Of a stretch of DNA of 64,000 nt, positions 26,569 to 34,057 are shown in pieces (position 1 is the first letter of the stretch; the number at the start of each line of letters is the position of its first letter). The DNA comes from Thalassospira marina (GTDB taxonomy: Bacteria > Pseudomonadota > Alphaproteobacteria > Rhodospirillales > Thalassospiraceae): contig NZ_CP024199.1 in the NCBI RefSeq assembly GCF_002844375.1, forward strand, positions 4,194,001 to 4,258,000, read 5' to 3'. The position numbers were made by a program, and so were the translations under genes. The notes beneath the pieces are model-generated. The model did not search any database. It saw only the letters and a program-made list of their open reading frames with translations, and was not told where the DNA came from.

Positions 26569-26604
26569 ATCCCCCGTGATCTTGTAAATCACGGGGGATT
26601 TTTT
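26569..26604 (+). terminator. Intrinsic terminator after polA
   Basis: A perfect 12-bp stem (ATCCCCCGTGAT and ATCACGGGGGAT) with a 7-base loop is followed by TTTTTT, 65 bp after the polA stop. Confidence 0.9.
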
Positions 26605-26708
26605 GTAATAAAACATCTTCTTCCCTGTGAAGTTTTAAAATACTTCCCATCTTCAACAATATCGCTACCATTACGTTGCTGTTTCACGCGAATGGGGATG
26701 GGATATTC

Positions 26709-27836
26709 GTGAGACTGTTTGCCCGATTGGACTTTCTGAACCTCAGACAACGACCATCGGATTTCGGCGGCTTGCATGCAAATGACTGCACCCCGAATAA
26801 AGGCGCATATTGCCCGGACACCATCCTGCCCCGCCCCAAACGCCACCACGTTTCTTTCACCCTGGCGGTGCTTTTCGCCCTGACCTTCCTGTTTCCGGCA
26901 TCCGGTCCGGTGCTTGCCGCCCCTGTTGAACTGGCCGATGCCGTTGTGACGGAAGGCGATAACAATAGCGCGCCCAATACAGGCGCCCCAGATACCACAT
27001 CATCAGATGAGCACACCTCGGCAGCCCAGAGCGCAAAATCGCAATCGGGTACCCCTAAGCCATCCGATACGGCCCCAACCAATCCGGCCCCGATGCAGGA
27101 TTCGCAAAATGGCAGTGCGGATGGCACCAAAGCCGACCCCGCCGCCAGCCCGAACAAGCCCCGCAAAATCGAACTGGTCACCACCGAATGGCCGCCCTAT
27201 TCCGGCGAAGATCTGACCGATTTCGGACTGAGCAGCAGCACGATAAGCGCCACCTTTGCCGCCGCTGATATCGAGACCCACATCACCGTTTTGCCCTGGC
27301 GGCGGGCCCTGCAGGCCTTTCACACCGATCCCGATATTGATGGCGTTTTCCCGGTTTATAAGGACCGCGAAAATATCGACGATGTCCTGCTTTCCGCCCC
27401 GATCAGTTTCAGCCCGGTGGGTTTTGTCGTTTATCACAACCAGTTATTTGACTGGAAAACCCTGAACGATTTACAGGACATGTCTATTGGCGTGGTTGCC
27501 GGATATGCCAACACCTCCGCCTTTGATTTCATGGTCGCCACGGGCAAATTGCGCACTGTCGAAGCCAATGATGATTTAACCCTGCTGCGCCTGTTGCGCA
27601 CCGGCCGGGTGGATGTTGCCGTCATGGACAAGCTGGTGATGGAATATCTGCTCGACAGTTACCGGGAATTCCACCAGGTCATTCCATCCTACCGGTTTCA
27701 CGAAACGGCGCTGGCCAATAAGGGGTTATATATCGCGTTCAAAAACACCGCCGAAGGGGCCAATCTGCGCCAGATTTTCAATTACGAACTGGGCCTTGCC
27801 AGTTGCGATAACGGCCATGAATGCGTCAGCCGATAG
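26709..27836 (+). CDS. Periplasmic solute-binding protein (family 3 type) with long linker
   Basis: 375 residues if GTG 26709 is the start; TTG at 26676 is another option. A basic stretch and a hydrophobic segment (about 51-71) end at VLAAPVE, a likely signal peptidase site, although the N-terminal extension before it is unusually long. About 80 residues rich in Ser, Thr, Pro, Ala and Asp follow. The binding domain then begins at IELVTTEWPPYSGEDL and runs to the end, with WRRALQ, a D-x-D-G-VFP region and IGVVAGYA hinge segments. No permease or ATPase gene is adjacent. The fold suggests binding of amino acids or similar small molecules, or a sensing role. Confidence 0.75.
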   Translation: MRLFARLDFLNLRQRPSDFGGLHANDCTPNKGAYCPDTILPRPKRHHVSFTLAVLFALTFLFPASGPVLAAPVELADAVVTEGDNNSAPNTGAPDTTSSDEHTSAAQSAKSQSGTPKPSDTAPTNPAPMQDSQNGSADGTKADPAASPNKPRKIELVTTEWPPYSGEDLTDFGLSSSTISATFAAADIETHITVLPWRRALQAFHTDPDIDGVFPVYKDRENIDDVLLSAPISFSPVGFVVYHNQLFDWKTLNDLQDMSIGVVAGYANTSAFDFMVATGKLRTVEANDDLTLLRLLRTGRVDVAVMDKLVMEYLLDSYREFHQVIPSYRFHETALANKGLYIAFKNTAEGANLRQIFNYELGLASCDNGHECVSR

Positions 27837-27941
27837 GGTTTATCCTGTTAATTATCTGCCTTCCTGCTTGCAACATATTTACATATAGATGTATCTATTT
27901 ATCTCTATATTGAATTAATTGCAGTTTCCGACGTGAACAAA

Positions 27942-27971
27942 AAACGGGGCCGCCTTCCGGCACCCCCGTTT
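27942..27971 (-). terminator. Intrinsic terminator after dapB
   Basis: On the minus strand AAACGGGGGTGCC pairs with GGCGGCCCCGTTT and is followed by a T-run; it lies about 85 bp after the dapB stop. Confidence 0.8.
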
Positions 27972-28054
27972 CCTAAAATCATCTATTCCGGTATGACGCG
28001 GCTTTAGGCATCAGGCAAACTTGCCCTCATGCCATGCCCGCGTGCCCTGCAGTT

Positions 28055-28855
28055 TTACAGGCCAAGAATATCCTGCATGGAATACAGGCCTGCTTCCTTG
28101 CCATAGGCCCATTTCGCCGCACGAACCGCACCCTTGGCAAATACCTCGCGCGAGGATGCCTTGTGCGTGATTTCGATGCGTTCGCCATCGCAGGCAAAAA
28201 TAACGGTGTGATCGCCAACCACATCGCCGCCGCGCAGGGTGGCAAAGCCGATTGCCCCGTCTTCGCGTGCGCCGGTATGGCCATCGCGGGATCGTACGGC
28301 AACATCCTCAAGCGCAACACCACGCCCGCGTGCCGCCGCCTCGCCCAGGCCCAAAGCGGTGCCGGACGGTGCATCAACCTTGTGCTTGTGATGCATTTCC
28401 ACAATTTCGATATCGGCCGTGTCCTTATCAAGGATCGCAGCAACCTTCTCGACCAGCGCAAAGGCGAGATTGACGCCGACACTCATATTCGGGGCAAAAA
28501 CGATTGCGGTTTTTTCGGCAGCCTTTTTCAACCCTTCTTTCTGGTCGGCAGACAGGCCCGTGGTGCCGATCACCAGCACCGTTCCAGTTTCGGCGGCCAG
28601 TTCGGCATGCTTCATGGTTGCAGCCGGGGCGGTAAAGTCGATGACCGCATCAACTTCATTAAACAGGGCCTTGGGGTCATCACCGATGGCAATGCCGGCT
28701 TCTTCCAGCCCGGCGATCAGCGCGACATCTTTGCCAACAAAGGCCCCACCGGGAAGGTCGGTACCCCCGCCAATTTCGCAGCCACTGGTTTTGGACGTTT
28801 CCACCACCAGCATCCGTCCCATACGTCCGGCACAGCCGACGATTCCGATTTTCAT
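28055..28855 (-). CDS. dapB: 4-hydroxy-tetrahydrodipicolinate reductase
   Basis: 266 residues from ATG 28855, with AGGAGG seven bases upstream; the frame extends further but this start matches the family. It has the N-terminal nucleotide site IGIVGCAGRMGR, the catalytic HHKHKVDAPSGTAL near 155, and FAPNMSVGVNL near 125. It performs the second committed step of the diaminopimelate/lysine pathway in the cytoplasm, using NAD(P)H. In this clade it often lies near dnaK-dnaJ; here an aldo/keto reductase and an Rrf2 pair lie between them. Confidence 0.97.
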   Translation of the reverse strand: MKIGIVGCAGRMGRMLVVETSKTSGCEIGGGTDLPGGAFVGKDVALIAGLEEAGIAIGDDPKALFNEVDAVIDFTAPAATMKHAELAAETGTVLVIGTTGLSADQKEGLKKAAEKTAIVFAPNMSVGVNLAFALVEKVAAILDKDTADIEIVEMHHKHKVDAPSGTALGLGEAAARGRGVALEDVAVRSRDGHTGAREDGAIGFATLRGGDVVGDHTVIFACDGERIEITHKASSREVFAKGAVRAAKWAYGKEAGLYSMQDILGL

Positions 28856-28982
28856 TTTTGGCCTCCTGCAGGCAAATCCGTTCATATGCCATTTGCTTTA
28901 GCACATCGTGCCAGCCGATGAAACGACGGGAACCGCGCAGAAACATGAAGAAACATGTGGAAAACCGCAAATATCACCCTGA

Positions 28983-29014
28983 AAAAAAGGGGCGATGCCC
29001 GCGCATCCCCCCTT
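28983..29014 (-). terminator. Intrinsic terminator after the aldo/keto reductase gene
   Basis: On the minus strand AAGGGGGGATGCG and CGGGCATCGCCCCTT form a stem followed by seven T residues, 70 bp after the stop. Confidence 0.8.
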
Positions 29015-29083
29015 ACATTCCAATTGGGCGGATATACCGGTTCACTAACCGATATGCCCCGCCATCATATCAGTCACACCTGA

Positions 29084-29983
29084 TCAATGATGGTCCGCCG
29101 CCGGGGCGGCTTTGGCTGCTTCCCAGACGCCATCAAGTTCGGCAACAGTTTGCGCCGAAAGCTCGACACCCGATGCCGCAATGTTTTCCTGCAAATGGGC
29201 AACCGATGACGTGCCGGGAATCAGCAGGATATTGGGCGAACGTTGCAGCAGCCAGGCCAGTGCAACCTGCATCGGCGTCAGTTCAAGGCGCGCGGCAATA
29301 TCTGACAGAATCTGTGATTGCAGCGGTGAAAAACCACCCAGCGGGAAGAACGGCACATAGGCGATGTTCTGTTTTGCCAGATCATCGATCATCGCATCAT
29401 CATGGCGATGCGCCAGATTATACTGGTTCTGCACGCATACAATGTCGGTGATGCCCATGCCTTCGCGAATTTGTGTCGGGGTAACATTGCTAAGCCCCAA
29501 ATGGCGAATCAGGCCCTGCTTTTTAAGGTCTGCCAAAACCGAAAGCGGTTCGGCGATTGATCCTTCTGCCGGACCATGAATGCCATGCATGCTACGGAAA
29601 TTGACAACCTCCAGGCAATCCAGGCCCAGATTGCGCAAATTGTCATGCACTGCCTGGGTCAGTTCGGCTGGCGACATGGCAGGCAACCACGCACCGGTTT
29701 CATCGCGCCGCGCCGAAATTTTGGTCACGATCAGCAAATCATCCTGATAGGGGTGCAAGGCCTTGCGAATGATCTGGTTGGTAACGTGCGGGCCATAAAA
29801 ATCGCTGGTGTCGATATGGTTGATGCCCGCTTCCATGGCGGCATGCAAAACCTGTTCTGCCGCCTTGGGGTCACGCGGCGGGCCAAACACACCGGGCCCG
29901 GCAAGCTGCATGGCACCATAACCCATGCGCTTTACCGTATGGCCGGCAAATTCAAACGTTCCTGATTTATCGATGATGGACAT
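29084..29983 (-). CDS. Aldo/keto reductase
   Basis: 299 residues from ATG 29983, with AAGGAGA six bases upstream; the frame continues to 30313 but overlaps the divergent regulator there. It has a TIM-barrel with MGYGAMQLAG at the N-terminus, HIDTSDFYGP (catalytic Asp and Tyr) near 55, LLIVTKIS (catalytic Lys) near 84 and the NADPH-binding LLIPGTSS near 257. The sequence resembles the YdbC/pyridoxal reductase-like subgroup. The substrate is unknown. The divergent LysR gene 94 bp away probably controls it. Confidence 0.88.
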   Translation of the reverse strand: MSIIDKSGTFEFAGHTVKRMGYGAMQLAGPGVFGPPRDPKAAEQVLHAAMEAGINHIDTSDFYGPHVTNQIIRKALHPYQDDLLIVTKISARRDETGAWLPAMSPAELTQAVHDNLRNLGLDCLEVVNFRSMHGIHGPAEGSIAEPLSVLADLKKQGLIRHLGLSNVTPTQIREGMGITDIVCVQNQYNLAHRHDDAMIDDLAKQNIAYVPFFPLGGFSPLQSQILSDIAARLELTPMQVALAWLLQRSPNILLIPGTSSVAHLQENIAASGVELSAQTVAELDGVWEAAKAAPAADHH

Positions 29984-30077
29984 TGGAAATCTCCTTTCTG
30001 GCTGACCCAAAGCTAATGCTTGCAACACTGATCGACAATTGGGCACAATCTGAACAGCTTGTACGGGATTACGCACA

Positions 30078-30986
30078 ATGGATATTGATCTTGGTGATCT
30101 GAATGCCTTTCTGACGGTTGCACGCGCGGGTGGTTTTCGCGAGGGGGCACGCCTGAGTGGCGGCAGCGCATCTGCGCTTAGCGATGCGATTCGCCGCCTT
30201 GAAACACGCCTTGGGGTGCGCCTGTTTAACCGCACCACACGCAGCGTCGCCCTGACCGCGGCGGGCAATGGCCTGTTAGCCCGGCTGGAACCGGCATTGG
30301 GCGAAGTTGCCAATGCCCTGGATGTGGTAAATGGCTATCGCGACCGCCCGGCAGGCACCTTGCGGCTGAATATTCCCGTCAGTGCGGCGCGCCTGGCCCT
30401 GCCCGAAATCATCCCGGCCTTTCTGGCGAAATATCCCGAAATCCTGCTGGAAATCATTACCGAAGAAAGCTTTGTCGATTTAATGGCGGAAGGCTGCGAT
30501 GCCGGGATCCGCTATGACGAACGCCTGGAACAGGACATGATCGCCATTCCCATCGGCCCACGAAAACAGCGATTCGCAGCAGCTGCCTCGCCCGATTATC
30601 TTGCACGTAATGGAACGCCCCAACACCCGCAGGATTTGCTTGATCACCCCTGCATTCGCGGGCGTTTTGCCAGCGGTGCCATGTTCCCGTGGGAATTTGA
30701 AAAAGATGACCAAACCCTGGAAGTTGCCGTTAAAGGCCCGTTTATCATGCGTCCGGGTGGCGGCACCGACCTTGCCGTGGATGTCGCCAAAGGCGGCATT
30801 GGCATCATCTATCTGTTTGAAGACTGGCTGACGCCCTTTTTCAAAGATGGCTCGCTGGTGCCAATTCTTGAAGAATGGTGGCCATCTTTTCCCGGTCCCA
30901 AGCTTTATTATCCGGGACGCAGGCTGGTCCCCTCGCCCTTACGGGCATTTATCGATTTCGTCCGTGCCTGGCCGCTACAAAAATAG
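30078..30986 (+). CDS. LysR-family transcriptional regulator
   Basis: 302 residues. The N-terminal winged helix-turn-helix (about 1-62) includes LNAFLTVARAGGFREGARLSG and the RRLETRLGVRLFNRTTRSVALT segment, typical of the DsdA/CrgA-like LysR group. The periplasmic-binding-like effector domain follows (about 90-300). It is divergent from the aldo/keto reductase gene, the classic LysR layout, so autoregulation and control of that gene are likely. The effector is not predictable. Confidence 0.92.
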   Translation: MDIDLGDLNAFLTVARAGGFREGARLSGGSASALSDAIRRLETRLGVRLFNRTTRSVALTAAGNGLLARLEPALGEVANALDVVNGYRDRPAGTLRLNIPVSAARLALPEIIPAFLAKYPEILLEIITEESFVDLMAEGCDAGIRYDERLEQDMIAIPIGPRKQRFAAAASPDYLARNGTPQHPQDLLDHPCIRGRFASGAMFPWEFEKDDQTLEVAVKGPFIMRPGGGTDLAVDVAKGGIGIIYLFEDWLTPFFKDGSLVPILEEWWPSFPGPKLYYPGRRLVPSPLRAFIDFVRAWPLQK

Positions 30987-31062
30987 CATTCCGACCATTG
31001 CCTGCCTGGCTGTTTGCGCACACGTCCCGGCCCGCACCAACACCAGGCTTTCGCAACGGTGC

Positions 31063-31578
31063 CTAGGCAGTTTTGCTGCCTTCATGGCTAACATTTTCTG
31101 CTGCTGCTTCACCATCATCGCGGATATGCCCAAACCGACGGGCTTCTTCCGGGTAGTCCTGCAGGCGATGGTCAAAATCAGCCGCAATATCGGCCAGTGT
31201 AATGGCGGCAAAGCGATCCAGCATCATGGTTCGCGCCAGATCAAGCGTGTCATCTATCGCGTCATTCACCGCCTGTTCAACCAGGCAGCTTGGCTGTTCA
31301 TCGGCATTGCCAATGGCAAACAGGGGCGGTTCACCCAGCGCGTTATAAATATCGCGCAAGGTAATATCGGCTAGGTCGCGCGCCAGTTGCCAACCACCGC
31401 CATGGCCCTTTTCCGATGACACCAGACCGGACTTTTTAAGCCCGCCCAATGTCCGGCGCACCACAACCGGGTTGGTGCGCAACATCATGGCGATCTCATC
31501 GGATGTGGCGTGGCGGCGGTGCCGGTCCAAATGAATCATCACATGTAACACCCGTGACAGCCGGTGATCCTGTCTCAT
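31063..31578 (-). CDS. Rrf2-family transcriptional regulator with a single cysteine
   Basis: 171 residues from ATG 31578, with CAGGAG upstream at six bases. The winged helix-turn-helix (about 1-75) has RLSRVLHVMIHLD, ATSDEIAMMLRTN and GLVSSEKGHGGGWQLAR, as in Rrf2 proteins. A lone Cys lies near residue 98 in EQPSCLVEQ, instead of the three-cysteine iron-sulphur set of IscR or NsrR. The protein is therefore more likely a thiol-based or ligand sensor than an iron-sulphur one. It is divergent from a thioredoxin-reductase-like gene, with strong dyads between them. Confidence 0.88.
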   Translation of the reverse strand: MRQDHRLSRVLHVMIHLDRHRRHATSDEIAMMLRTNPVVVRRTLGGLKKSGLVSSEKGHGGGWQLARDLADITLRDIYNALGEPPLFAIGNADEQPSCLVEQAVNDAIDDTLDLARTMMLDRFAAITLADIAADFDHRLQDYPEEARRFGHIRDDGEAAAENVSHEGSKTA

Positions 31579-31625
31579 TGCATTCTCCTGTTCGCGTGAT
31601 GCAGCTATAGCAAATTCACCACCAC

Positions 31626-31704
31626 GTAACAAATAAAGTTACAAATTTCTTGACCCTCTATCACCTTCCGTGTTTATGAAACTTCATAAGTTACGTAAAC
31701 ACGG
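31626..31704. promoter_or_regulatory. Candidate Rrf2 operator region in a divergent promoter
   Basis: Several dyads lie between the two start codons: GTAAC-N7-GTTAC at 31626-31642, the near-continuous TTATGAA-AC-TTCATAA at 31674-31689, the palindrome TTACGTAA at 31691-31698, and an outer perfect 9-bp repeat CCGTGTTTA/TAAACACGG at 31668-31704 enclosing the latter two. A further GGTGG-N5-CCACC lies just downstream. The arrangement suits repression of both genes by the Rrf2 protein; which dyad is used is unknown. Confidence 0.55.
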
Positions 31705-31745
31705 ATCGAAAATGGTGGTCCTACCACCGGATGGAAGGAAATCCC

Positions 31746-32648
31746 ATGCAACACGATTTTGATACGATCATCATTGGCGGCAGCTTTGCGGGAATGTCCG
31801 CTGCCCTGCAACTGGCGCGTGCCCGCCAGAAAGTCCTGGTGCTGGATGGCAATGTGCGCCGTAACCGTTTTGCCCGCCATTCCCACGGCTTTCTGGGGCA
31901 TGATGGCTCCAGCCCCGATGACATCATCGCCATTTCGCGCGCCCAGCTTTTGAAATATCCAACGCTAAGCTGGGAAAATACCCTGGCCCAATCGGCCGAA
32001 CGGATGGGCCGGCTGTTTAAGATCACCACCGAAGCCGGGCAAAGCCATGTTTCACGCACCCTCATTCTCGCAACCGGCGTGACCGATACCCTGCCAGACC
32101 TTCCCGGCCTGGCCGAACGCTGGGGCGACAGCGTTTTTCACTGCCCCTATTGCCATGGCTATGAAATGGATCAGCAACCGGTTGGTGTTCTGGCCAGTTC
32201 CGAACTCGCCATGCATCAGGCCCTGATGCTGCCTGACTGGGGGCCCACCACCTTTTTCCTCAATAACGCCTTTGACCCGACCGACATCCAGTTATCCCAG
32301 CTTGCCCGTCGCAAGGTGACACTGGAACGCACCCCCGTTGCCGAAATCACCGGGGACCGGACAAATGTGCGTCTGGTCGATGGTCGCGACATTCCCCTGG
32401 CCGGTTTGCTGATCCAAACCAGAACTGCCATCACATCAGCCATCCCCACCCAGCTTGGCTGTGCCTTTGCCGATGGTCCGCTTGGCCCCTTTGTGCAAAC
32501 CGATGCGATGATGGAAACCACCATTCCCGGCGTTTTTGCCTGTGGCGATGCCATGATTGCGGCGGGTTCGGTCGGGCTGGCGGTTGGCAATGGCGTTCGG
32601 GCCGGGACAGCCACCCATCACTGCCTGATCTTCTGGGATGACGCCTGA
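31746..32648 (+). CDS. Thioredoxin-reductase-like NAD(P)/FAD oxidoreductase
   Basis: 300 residues from ATG 31746, with GGAAGGA upstream; an ATG at 31731 is less well placed. The FAD site IIIGGSFAGMSAALQLARA is at the N-terminus. The redox pair CPYC lies near 132-135 in HCPYCHGYE, and the second FAD motif VFACGDAM near 262. The NAD(P) loop reads VGVLASSELAM rather than the usual GGGDSA of thioredoxin reductase. Such proteins are often paired with Rrf2 regulators and thought to handle disulphides or quinone-like oxidants. The partner thioredoxin is not nearby. Confidence 0.85.
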   Translation: MQHDFDTIIIGGSFAGMSAALQLARARQKVLVLDGNVRRNRFARHSHGFLGHDGSSPDDIIAISRAQLLKYPTLSWENTLAQSAERMGRLFKITTEAGQSHVSRTLILATGVTDTLPDLPGLAERWGDSVFHCPYCHGYEMDQQPVGVLASSELAMHQALMLPDWGPTTFFLNNAFDPTDIQLSQLARRKVTLERTPVAEITGDRTNVRLVDGRDIPLAGLLIQTRTAITSAIPTQLGCAFADGPLGPFVQTDAMMETTIPGVFACGDAMIAAGSVGLAVGNGVRAGTATHHCLIFWDDA

Positions 32649-32735
32649 TTCCGGCGGTATTGCTCATAGGCATCCCGGCAGCCTGCATCACGACGGACAA
32701 AGCATCAAACCGCCACGCCCAAACCCGCAAAAGAA

Positions 32736-32764
32736 AACCCCCTGCAACATCGCTGCAGGGGGTT
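32736..32764 (-). terminator. Intrinsic terminator after dnaJ
   Basis: A perfect 11-bp stem, AACCCCCTGCA and TGCAGGGGGTT, has a 7-base loop. On the minus strand it is followed by TTTTCTTTT, about 30 bp after the dnaJ stop. It could also act for the rightward oxidoreductase gene. Confidence 0.85.
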
Positions 32765-32793
32765 GAACCTTTTCAGGCGGCAAAGCCGGTTCC

Positions 32794-33942
32794 TTAATCC
32801 GTCAGGTCTTTCCAGATTTCTTTCATCTTGGAAAAGAAACCTTCGGATTCGGGGTGGCTGCCTTCTTCGCGCGAAATATCGTCAAATTCGCGCAACAGTT
32901 CCTTCTGCCGCTCGGACAGATGCACCGGCGTTTCCACGCTGACTTCGACAAACATGTCGCCGCGCGCCTGGGACCGCAGAACAGTCATGCCCTTGCCCCG
33001 CAGGCGCAATTGCTGGCCCGACTGTGTCCCGGCCGGGATATTGATGCGCGTCCGCGTCCCTTCGATGGTCGGCACCTCGATGGTGCCGCCAAGGGCTGCC
33101 TTGGTCATCGGAATCGGAATGCGGCAATGCAGGTTCGCCCCGTCACGCTGGAAGAAACGATGCGGCTGAATATCGAGGAAGATATACAGATCACCCGACG
33201 GTGCATTATGGGCACCGGCTTCGCCCTCGCCTGCAAGGCGGATGCGCGTGCCGTCTTCAACACCGGCAGGAATGGTAACCTGCAGGTTTTTCTGTTTTTC
33301 AACACGACCGGCACCGTGGCAAACCTTGCACGGGTTTTTAACGATCTTGCCCTGCCCATGACAGGACGGACAGGTACGTTCGATGGTGAAGAAACCCTGC
33401 TGGGCGCGCACCTTACCATGACCATTACAGGTCGGGCAGGTTACCGGCTGGGAGCCAGCCTCGGCACCGCTGCCATCACAGGCATCACACTGTACCGAAC
33501 CGGGAATCGTGATTTCCGACTTTTTACCCTGGAAGGCATCTTCCAGCGAAATCGCCATGTTATAGCGCAGGTCGGCACCGCGATTGGGCGAACTGCCACG
33601 ACGGCCGCCACCACCCATGGCACCAAAGATTTCGTCGAAAACGTCGGCAAAGCCGCCGCCGCCGAAACCACCAAAGCCACCGCCACCAAACGGACCGCCG
33701 CCACCTGCACCACCCTGTTCAAAGGCGGCATGACCAAACCGGTCATAGGCAGCGCGTTTATCCGCGTCCTTTAAGACGTCATAGGCTTCGCTGACTTCTT
33801 TGAATTTTGCTTCGGCAGCCGTATCGCCCGGGTTTTTATCGGGGTGATACTTCACTGCCATTTTACGATAGGCGCTCTTGAGCTCGGCTGCGCTGGCATC
33901 CTTGCTCACGCCCAAAAGCTCGTAATAATCCTGTTTCGCCAT
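32794..33942 (-). CDS. dnaJ: Chaperone DnaJ (Hsp40)
   Basis: 382 residues. The J domain includes YYELLGVSKDASAAELK and the HPD motif (KYHPDKN near 33). A Gly/Phe-rich linker at about 75-120 is followed by four CxxCxGxG zinc repeats: CDACDGSG, CPTCNGHG, CPSCHGQG and CKVCHGAG, between about 150 and 215. The C-terminal substrate-binding domains are complete. It stimulates DnaK ATPase and delivers unfolded clients. It is 115 bp downstream of dnaK in the same direction. Confidence 0.98.
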   Translation of the reverse strand: MAKQDYYELLGVSKDASAAELKSAYRKMAVKYHPDKNPGDTAAEAKFKEVSEAYDVLKDADKRAAYDRFGHAAFEQGGAGGGGPFGGGGFGGFGGGGFADVFDEIFGAMGGGGRRGSSPNRGADLRYNMAISLEDAFQGKKSEITIPGSVQCDACDGSGAEAGSQPVTCPTCNGHGKVRAQQGFFTIERTCPSCHGQGKIVKNPCKVCHGAGRVEKQKNLQVTIPAGVEDGTRIRLAGEGEAGAHNAPSGDLYIFLDIQPHRFFQRDGANLHCRIPIPMTKAALGGTIEVPTIEGTRTRINIPAGTQSGQQLRLRGKGMTVLRSQARGDMFVEVSVETPVHLSERQKELLREFDDISREEGSHPESEGFFSKMKEIWKDLTD

Positions 33943-33963
33943 CCGTTACTCCGGAAATACGGG

Positions 33964-34013
33964 CGGGCCGTCCGCACTTTTCATAACATAAGATATGAGT
34001 GCTGAACGGCCCG
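33964..34013 (-). promoter_or_regulatory. Long hairpin between dnaK and dnaJ
   Basis: CGGGCCGT at 33964-33971 pairs with ACGGCCCG at 34006-34013, and inner segments (GCACTTTTCAT against ATGAGTGC) extend the stem. No T-run follows on the minus strand. It is better read as an mRNA processing, stability or attenuation structure than as a full terminator. Confidence 0.55.
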
Positions 34014-34057
34014 TCACGAGTTACAGGGCGGCGTGCATGACGACCGCACCGGTCGTC

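Noticed and set aside
28856..29083. Search for a lysine riboswitch ahead of dapB
   Set aside because: The gap is short, dominated by the terminator of the reductase gene, and shows no aptamer-like conserved structure.
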